This document shows positions 58,739 through 64,000 of a stretch of 64,000 nucleotides of DNA, piece by piece. Position 1 is the stretch's first letter, and every line of letters starts with the position of its first letter. A program made the translations under genes and the position numbers. The notes under the pieces are model-generated. The model ran no database searches. It saw only the letters and a program-made list of their open reading frames with translations, and was not told the origin of the DNA. Source of the stretch: Streptomyces angustmyceticus (GTDB taxonomy: Bacteria > Actinomycetota > Actinomycetes > Streptomycetales > Streptomycetaceae); NCBI RefSeq assembly GCF_019933235.1, contig NZ_CP082945.1:372001-436000 (forward strand), read 5' to 3'.

Positions 58739-61468
58739 TCAAGCATCCCCGCCGTCGCCCTCCCGCGCGACCAGATCGGCGCCCACCAGCGCCTGCTCCG
58801 TCCAGATGACCTTGCCACTGGGGGTGTAGCGGGTCCCCCAGCGTTCGGCCAACTGGGCGACGAGGAAGAGGCCGCGTCCTCCCTCGTCCGTCGTCGCGGC
58901 CTGCCGCAGGTGCGGTGAGGTGCTGCTGCGGTCGGAGACCTCGCAGATCAGGGCGGTGTCACGGATCAGCCGTACGCGGATGGGCCCCGCGGCGTACCGG
59001 ATGGAGTTGGTGACCAGCTCGCTGAGGATCAGCTCGGCGGTGAACGCCTCCTCGGCCAGGCCCCATTCGTTCAGCTTGCGGACCGCCGCGGCCCGTACCT
59101 GGCCCACGGCCGAGGGGTCGGGCGGCACGTCCCAGTCGGCGACGTGCGCGGTGTCCAGCACCCGGGTCCGGGCGACGAGGAGCGCGATGTCGTCGCTGGG
59201 GCGCTCCGGCAGCATCGCCCCGAGCACGGCCTCACAGGTCTCGTCCGGGGTCCGGCCCGGCCCGCCGGACAGCGTATGACTCAGCAGCGCCATGCCCTCG
59301 TCGAGGTCGCGGTCCCGGTCCTCGACGAGTCCGTCGGTGAAGAGCACCAGACGGGTGTCCTCGGGCAGTTGCCGCTGCCAGATCTCGAAGGGCAGGCCGC
59401 CCAGGCCGAGGGGCGGGCCGCCGGGCACCTCGGCGACCTCCGCGGTGCCGTCGGGCAGCAGGAACATGGGCTGGACGTGCCCGGCGCGCGCCATGGTGCA
59501 GTTGCCCGACGCCGGGTCGTAGATCGCGTAGAGGCAGGTGGCCCCGGTGACCGAGCCCCCGGACTCCTCGGCTCCCTCGTCCTGGTCGATGCGGGTGACG
59601 AGTTCGTCGAGGTGCCAGAGGATCTCGTCGGGCGGCAGGTCCAGGTTGGCGAAGTTGTGGACGGCGGTGCGCAGCCGGCCCATGGTGGCGGCGGCGTGCA
59701 GTCCGTGCCCCACGACGTCGCCGACCACGAGCGCCACCCGGGCGCCGGGCAGCGGGATGATGTCGAACCAGTCGCCGCCGACGCCGCCGAGCCCGCCGAG
59801 CCCGGCCTGTGCGGGCAGGTAGCGGTAGGCGGCCGCCACGGCGTTCTGCTCCGGCAGGCCGCGCGGCAGCAGGCTGCGCTGCAGGGTGATGGCCATGGTG
59901 TGCTCGCGGGTGTAGCGGCGGGCGTTGTCGATGCTCACGGCGGCGCGGGCCACCAGCTCCTCGGCGAGGGAGAGTTCCTCCTCCTCGAACGGCTCCGGCT
60001 TGTCGGAGCGCCAGAAGATCGCCACGCCCAGGATGACGCCGCGGGCGCGCAGCGGCACCGCGATCCGCGAGTGGATGCCATGCGCGACGATCTTCCTGGC
60101 CCGGGCGGGAGACTGCAGATGCCAGCCGGAGAACGCCGCCAGATCCGCTTCCAGGGCCGCCTTGCCGCTGGCGATGCTCGCGCCGAGGGCGGTGGCCGGC
60201 TCGAAGCGGATCAGCTTGCCGACCGGATAGAGGCCACTGTCCGGCGGGGCGCCGCTGGTGGCCGTCCGCCGCATCTCGATGACGCCCCCGGTGGGCGGCG
60301 TCGGCTCCTCGCCCGTCAGCACGTCCTCCGCCACGTCGACGGTGACGATGTCGGCGAAGCGGGTGGCACCGAACTCCGCGAGCTCCTCGCAGGTGCGGAC
60401 GACGTCGAGGGTGGTGCCGATCTCCGTACCGGCGTCGTAGAGCAGCTTCAGGCGGCCACGGGCCACGTCGGCGCGGCCGGTGAGGGCCCGCAGCTCGGTG
60501 GTGTCGCGCAGCGTGGTCACGCTGCCGGGCGGTCCGCCGGCCTGGTCGGTGGAGCGCTGGTTGATGGCCAGCAGCCGTTCGCCGACCGGGTGGACCTCGT
60601 CGGTGACGACCCGGCCGGAGGCGAGCAGGCGGGCGGTGGTGGGGTCCAGGCCGAGGTCGCCGACCGGGCGGCCCTCGACGTCCGGCGGCAGGTCGAGCAG
60701 CCGGCGCGCCTCGTCGTTGGCCAGCAGCAGACAGCCGTCACCGCCCACGATGACCACGCCCTCGCGCACGGCGTGCAGCACCGCGTCGTGATGCTCGTAC
60801 ATCCTGGTCATCTCGGCGGGGCCCAGGCCGTGGGTCTGGCGCCGCAGGCGCCGGCTCACCAGCGCCGTACCGCTGGTGGTCAGGATCAGGACGCCGGCGG
60901 CGACGCCGAACAGCAGCGGGAACTGGTCGTCGACGACACCGCTCACCCGGTTCACGGTGATGCCGGCCGAGACCAGGCCGATGACCTTCCCCTTGTCCTT
61001 GCCGCTGTGGCCGAAGACCGGGACCACGGCCTGGACGAGGGGTCCGATGGTGCCGGTGATCCGCTCGGTGACCACATGGCCGGCCAGCGCCGGCTGCAGG
61101 GTGCCGACGAACTTCTTGCCGATGCGGTTGGCGATCGGGTGGGTGTAGCGGATGCCCTGGGTGTTCATCACGACGATGAAATCGACCTCGGAGCGCTTGC
61201 GGGCGGCCTCGGTCCGCGGCTGCAGCACCCGTGTCGGGTCGGCGCTCTTGAGGGCCTCGTCGATGCCCGGCGCATTCGCGAAGGCCTCTGCCACCGCAAC
61301 GGATCTGTTGCGCGCCTCGCGGTCCCCGTCGGCCCTGGACTGCAGCACGAGCGCCGCGATGGCGGCGGCGACGAGCAACACCACGATCGCCACCTGCAGG
61401 AGAAAGACCTGACCTGCGACAGTTCGCATCCTGAGAACCGAACGCGGGCGGCCGTAGCGTCCGGCCAT
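58739..61468 (-). CDS. Multi-domain sensor: Cache, PAS, GAF, SpoIIE phosphatase and anti-sigma-type ATPase
   Basis: 909 residues. Two helices (about 18-44 and 185-205) frame an extracellular single-Cache sensor like that of CitA/DcuS. PAS (about 220-330) follows, then GAF (about 345-525), PP2C-type phosphatase (about 545-755: GGVGGDWFDIIPL, VVGDVVGHGLHAAATMG, RAGHVQPMFL, LFTDGLVEDRD) and a HATPase_c kinase domain (about 770-905: ELVTNSIRYAAG, DEGGRGLFLVAQLAERWG). It combines an anti-anti-sigma phosphatase and an anti-sigma kinase, so it can set a stress sigma factor switch from an external signal. GAGGAC precedes the ATG. Confidence 0.93.
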   Translation of the reverse strand: MAGRYGRPRSVLRMRTVAGQVFLLQVAIVVLLVAAAIAALVLQSRADGDREARNRSVAVAEAFANAPGIDEALKSADPTRVLQPRTEAARKRSEVDFIVVMNTQGIRYTHPIANRIGKKFVGTLQPALAGHVVTERITGTIGPLVQAVVPVFGHSGKDKGKVIGLVSAGITVNRVSGVVDDQFPLLFGVAAGVLILTTSGTALVSRRLRRQTHGLGPAEMTRMYEHHDAVLHAVREGVVIVGGDGCLLLANDEARRLLDLPPDVEGRPVGDLGLDPTTARLLASGRVVTDEVHPVGERLLAINQRSTDQAGGPPGSVTTLRDTTELRALTGRADVARGRLKLLYDAGTEIGTTLDVVRTCEELAEFGATRFADIVTVDVAEDVLTGEEPTPPTGGVIEMRRTATSGAPPDSGLYPVGKLIRFEPATALGASIASGKAALEADLAAFSGWHLQSPARARKIVAHGIHSRIAVPLRARGVILGVAIFWRSDKPEPFEEEELSLAEELVARAAVSIDNARRYTREHTMAITLQRSLLPRGLPEQNAVAAAYRYLPAQAGLGGLGGVGGDWFDIIPLPGARVALVVGDVVGHGLHAAATMGRLRTAVHNFANLDLPPDEILWHLDELVTRIDQDEGAEESGGSVTGATCLYAIYDPASGNCTMARAGHVQPMFLLPDGTAEVAEVPGGPPLGLGGLPFEIWQRQLPEDTRLVLFTDGLVEDRDRDLDEGMALLSHTLSGGPGRTPDETCEAVLGAMLPERPSDDIALLVARTRVLDTAHVADWDVPPDPSAVGQVRAAAVRKLNEWGLAEEAFTAELILSELVTNSIRYAAGPIRVRLIRDTALICEVSDRSSTSPHLRQAATTDEGGRGLFLVAQLAERWGTRYTPSGKVIWTEQALVGADLVAREGDGGDA

Positions 61469-61915
61469 GTCCTCTTTCTACACCTCCCGCATACGGTGGG
61501 CGAACCGCACGATGCGGAGCGCAGCAGCCGTCAGGGCCCGCGCTGCGCCGGGCGGCCGCACGGGCTGTTCGAGGATCGTCCCGTGATCCGGGGCCGGGCG
61601 CCAGAGGGCGGGAAGACCCCTGGGTAGGTTTTACTGCCGCACATATGCGAACCTCTCCACGAAGAGGACATACGCGACACCCCTGCCGCGTCGCACCGCG
61701 GGGAACAAATCGCCCAGAGCGTGCATGCTTCATGTAACTCTTCCCACAGGCCCGGCCGCTTGTCCGACGGGCGTCTGCCGGTCGGGTGAGCCGGGGGCCG
61801 CCGCAACATGCCTGGTCAGCCCGCCTCGCCGGCCAAACCCCGCCGGCCCGTGCGAGCCCCTTGGACCCCCGCGTGGCCGGCCGGCCCGGCGAGACGGTAT
61901 GAGACGTTCGTGGGC
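61469..61915. other. Divergent intergenic region, no gene seen
   Basis: 447 bases between the sensor phosphatase and a small rightward gene. The AT-richer section near 61625-61740 likely has the promoters. No open frame here has coding character. Confidence 0.45.
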
Positions 61916-62254
61916 ATGCATGTTCCCGACGAGATCCGAGCCGAGGCGGCCGCGCTCATCGACCACCACGCGCTCGGACTGTGGAAGCCGAACGACGCCG
62001 ACCGGCGGACCGCCGTGGCGTTGTACCGCTTCCTCGAAACCGGTCAGCCGCTCACGGGCGAGCAGATCCGGTCCGCCCTGGCGCACGCGGAAACGGCGGC
62101 CGACGTGCACGAGCGGCTGCTGCGGCTGCTGCGGGCCACCGCCGCACTGCTCGACGACGCGACGGTGGCCGACGGCCCCGCCGGACGGGACGCCGTCGAC
62201 CACGTATGCCTCCTGCTGGACGCGGTCGCGCTCTCCCGGCTCACCGGGCAGTAA
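61916..62254 (+). CDS. Small helical protein, function unknown
   Basis: 112 residues, nearly all helical (IRAEAAALIDHHALGLW, LTGEQIRSALAHAETAADVHERLLRLLRATAALL). No signal peptide or known motif. The ATG at 61916 has only a weak GTGGG upstream; a GTG at 61910 is an alternative. Third-position GC and a following terminator support a real gene. Confidence 0.65.
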   Translation: MHVPDEIRAEAAALIDHHALGLWKPNDADRRTAVALYRFLETGQPLTGEQIRSALAHAETAADVHERLLRLLRATAALLDDATVADGPAGRDAVDHVCLLLDAVALSRLTGQ

Positions 62255-62263
62255 AAGGAGAAG

Positions 62264-62292
62264 GCCCGCCCGGTGTACAGGCCCGGGCGGGC
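62264..62292. terminator. Bidirectional hairpin terminator
   Basis: GCCCGCCCGG (62264-62273) and CCGGGCGGGC (62283-62292), perfect 10-bp arms with a 9-nt loop, between the convergent small-protein and permease genes. Confidence 0.75.
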
Positions 62293-62313
62293 ATACGAGG
62301 GCCTTCGCGGGCC

Positions 62314-63768
62314 CTATCCGGGCAGCGGGGCCGCGGACGGCGCCTCGGCCACAGCCTGCTCGTCCTCGGGAACCGAGATCACCCAGTGCGTCTCCTGGCG
62401 CGGGCGGAGGTAGAGCGCCCAGTACAGCGCGGCGACGGCCACGATGGCGCCGGTGATGACCAGGCTCGTCGCGCTCTGCTGGTAGAGCACCCACGCCAGC
62501 ACCAGGATCAGCAGCGCCGGGATCGCGGGCCACAGCGGCATCCGCCAGGCGAGCCGGTGCTTGTGGTCGCCACGGCGCGAGACCAGGGCACCCAGGGCGA
62601 CGAAGACGTACATCGCGGCGACCGCCACGCCGGTGACCTCGCTCAGGGTGTCCAGGTTGACGAAGCACAGGGCCGCCCCGGGGACGCCCACCGCGAGAGT
62701 GGCCGCCCAGGGGGAGCCGAAGCGCCGGCCGACGTGCGAGAAGACGCGGTTGACGGCCGTCGGCCAGGCCGCGTCACGCGCCGAGGAGAACACCACCCGG
62801 GAGTTCTGGATCACCATCACGATCGCCGCGTTGATGATCGCCAGGGCGATGCAGAGGCTGACGAACGTGCCGACGCCCGAGTTGCTCCAGCCCTGCACCA
62901 TGCCCGCGACGTCACCGGCGCCGAGCGTCTTGAGGTCGGGGGCGCCCAGGGTGATGGCGACGACCGGGATCAGGACGACGGCCGCGCCGATGCCGAGGGT
63001 CCACAGCACGGTGCGCGAGACGTTGCGGCGGGGGTTGTCCATCTCCTCCGCCAGGTACACCGCCGTGGAGAAGCCCTGCAGGATGAAGAGCGCGGTGGCC
63101 AGCCCGGTGACGATGAGACCCGCGGTGACCGCGGTGCTGTGCCCGTGTCCGGCGTCGATCACGGGGTGCACCAGCACGGACGCGGACCGCTGGGTGTGGG
63201 TGAAGCCGAGGAAGGCGACGACCGCGCAGGCGACGACCTCCAGGACCAGGAAGATGCCGGTGATCCAGGCGTTGGCCCGCAGGTCCAGCAGGCCCATGGC
63301 GGTGGCCAGCAGCATCACGGCGGCCGCGGTCCACTGCGGATCCAGGTGCACGATCGGGGCCAGATAGTCCGCGGTGCCCAGGGCGATGATGGGCGGCACG
63401 ATCATCACGACGATCAGCGAGAGCACGAAAACCAGCCATCCGGCGAGCCGGCCCATGAGCGTGCCGACCATGGCGTACTCGCCGCCCGAGCTCGGTATCA
63501 GCGTGCCCAGTTCGGAGTAGGTGAAAGCCACCCCGATACAGAGCAGTGCCGCGACGGCGATGGTCAGCGCGGTGCCCGTGCCCAGGCTGGCGAACGAGTC
63601 CGGCACGATCACGAAGAGCGAGGACGCCGGGGTCAGACAGGACAGCGTGAGCAGGGTGCCGCCGACGACTCCGATGGACCGGGTCAGCCGGGGGCCGCCG
63701 GTGTCCTCGGCCGTCGCACTGCGGGTGTCCCGCTCAGGAGCTGCGGAGGCAACAGGCGTGTAGGGCAT
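62314..63768 (-). CDS. APC-superfamily amino acid permease
   Basis: 484 residues with about 12 membrane helices. The first helix region GVVGGTLLTLSCLTPASSLFVIVP and the TYSELGTLIPSSGGEYAMVG segment are typical of the APC substrate site; IQNSRVVFSSARDAAWP is the conserved loop after helix 8. It imports an amino acid or similar solute; specificity is unknown. The C-terminal tail is short and acidic. Confidence 0.9.
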   Translation of the reverse strand: MPYTPVASAAPERDTRSATAEDTGGPRLTRSIGVVGGTLLTLSCLTPASSLFVIVPDSFASLGTGTALTIAVAALLCIGVAFTYSELGTLIPSSGGEYAMVGTLMGRLAGWLVFVLSLIVVMIVPPIIALGTADYLAPIVHLDPQWTAAAVMLLATAMGLLDLRANAWITGIFLVLEVVACAVVAFLGFTHTQRSASVLVHPVIDAGHGHSTAVTAGLIVTGLATALFILQGFSTAVYLAEEMDNPRRNVSRTVLWTLGIGAAVVLIPVVAITLGAPDLKTLGAGDVAGMVQGWSNSGVGTFVSLCIALAIINAAIVMVIQNSRVVFSSARDAAWPTAVNRVFSHVGRRFGSPWAATLAVGVPGAALCFVNLDTLSEVTGVAVAAMYVFVALGALVSRRGDHKHRLAWRMPLWPAIPALLILVLAWVLYQQSATSLVITGAIVAVAALYWALYLRPRQETHWVISVPEDEQAVAEAPSAAPLPG

Positions 63769-63881
63769 ATCGGTATCCGTATCCCATCGGTGCTGGCGGC
63801 AGGAAGGGGCGGCGCCTTGACGAAAGAACGCCGCAAAGCGCTCCGAACCCGGACAACCTCAGGTCCCGCTTTGGTGACCGA

Positions 63882-63910
63882 ATAAAACCCCTGCCGACGA
63901 CTCCCGTCAA
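63882..63910 (-). promoter_or_regulatory. Candidate promoter for the amino acid permease
   Basis: Minus-strand TTGACG (63905-63910), a 17-bp spacer and TTTTAT (63882-63887). The transcript would have about a 105-nt leader; I saw no known riboswitch in it. Confidence 0.5.
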
Positions 63911-64000
63911 GGTCTTGTTAAGGCTCGTGGACAACGAAATCCGTAGCCTTCGCCCGGCATGGGAACGCTTATCCACGACGCGTTCACAGAAGACAAGCGG

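Noticed and set aside
1..64000. tRNA genes, CRISPR arrays, insertion sequences, integrases, replication origin
   Set aside because: No cloverleaf sequence with T-loop signature, no regular spacer repeats, no transposase or integrase motif and no cluster of DnaA boxes was seen on either strand.

Overview
The window is very GC-rich DNA with strong G/C preference at third codon positions, GTG and TTG starts, Gly/Ala/Arg-rich proteins and dense unidirectional operons. It also carries typical actinomycete secreted proteins: an Rpf-like transglycosylase with LysM, an L,D-transpeptidase, an M4 protease, SpoIIE-type phosphatases and a mycothiol-type DinB protein. This points to Streptomyces or a close relative. 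I see no tRNA, rRNA, CRISPR array, transposase or phage gene.

Layout. 1-7062: the 3' end of a non-ribosomal peptide synthetase (NRPS) cluster. It has the tail of one A-PCP protein, two A-PCP proteins without condensation domains, and a terminal C-(adenylation remnant)-PCP-reductase protein. 7171-20764: mixed housekeeping and cell-envelope genes (CAP protein, DinB, phosphoesterase, SDR, permuted papain-like protein, DCC thiol protein, L,D-transpeptidase, secreted small protein, EF-hand protein, FAD monooxygenase, Rpf-like protein, CBS protein, M3 peptidase, LysR regulator). 20743-25588: an SDR with a zinc ribbon, then a MarR-MFS operon whose transporter carries a repeated beta-sandwich tail. 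25778-27268: a PPOX-class flavin/F420 protein and a D-cysteine desulfhydrase-like PLP enzyme.

27297-43935 is a large catabolic block on two diverging operons. Leftward from 35403: a helical protein, a NuoF-like flavoprotein, a [3Fe-4S] ferredoxin, a CoA ligase, two near-identical acyl-CoA dehydrogenases, a 3-hydroxyacyl-CoA dehydrogenase and a TetR regulator. Rightward from 35735: a Rieske oxygenase, a complete polyamine-type ABC transporter, a flavin amine oxidase and an aldehyde dehydrogenase. The shared intergenic region has two copies of a 20-bp inverted repeat, each overlapping one of two opposed promoter-like sequences. I infer one repressor, possibly the TetR at the end of the left operon, controlling import and oxidation of an amine compound whose carbon skeleton goes through CoA-dependent beta-oxidation.

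43977-51379: an EamA transporter, then a HutC-type GntR regulator followed by a two-cluster ferredoxin and a flavoprotein resembling the alpha subunit of adenylylsulfate reductase with a C-terminal HEAT-repeat region, which is the least familiar unit here. A membrane SpoIIE phosphatase and two small proteins follow. 51887-64000: a secreted M4 protease, an MFS exporter, a P450, a secreted membrane-anchored protein with a sortase-like tail, a hydrolase remnant, a His-rich secreted peptide, a SHOCT membrane protein, a multi-domain sensor phosphatase and an amino-acid permease.

All calls come from reading the sequence. Family assignments rest on recognised motifs, not on database searches.
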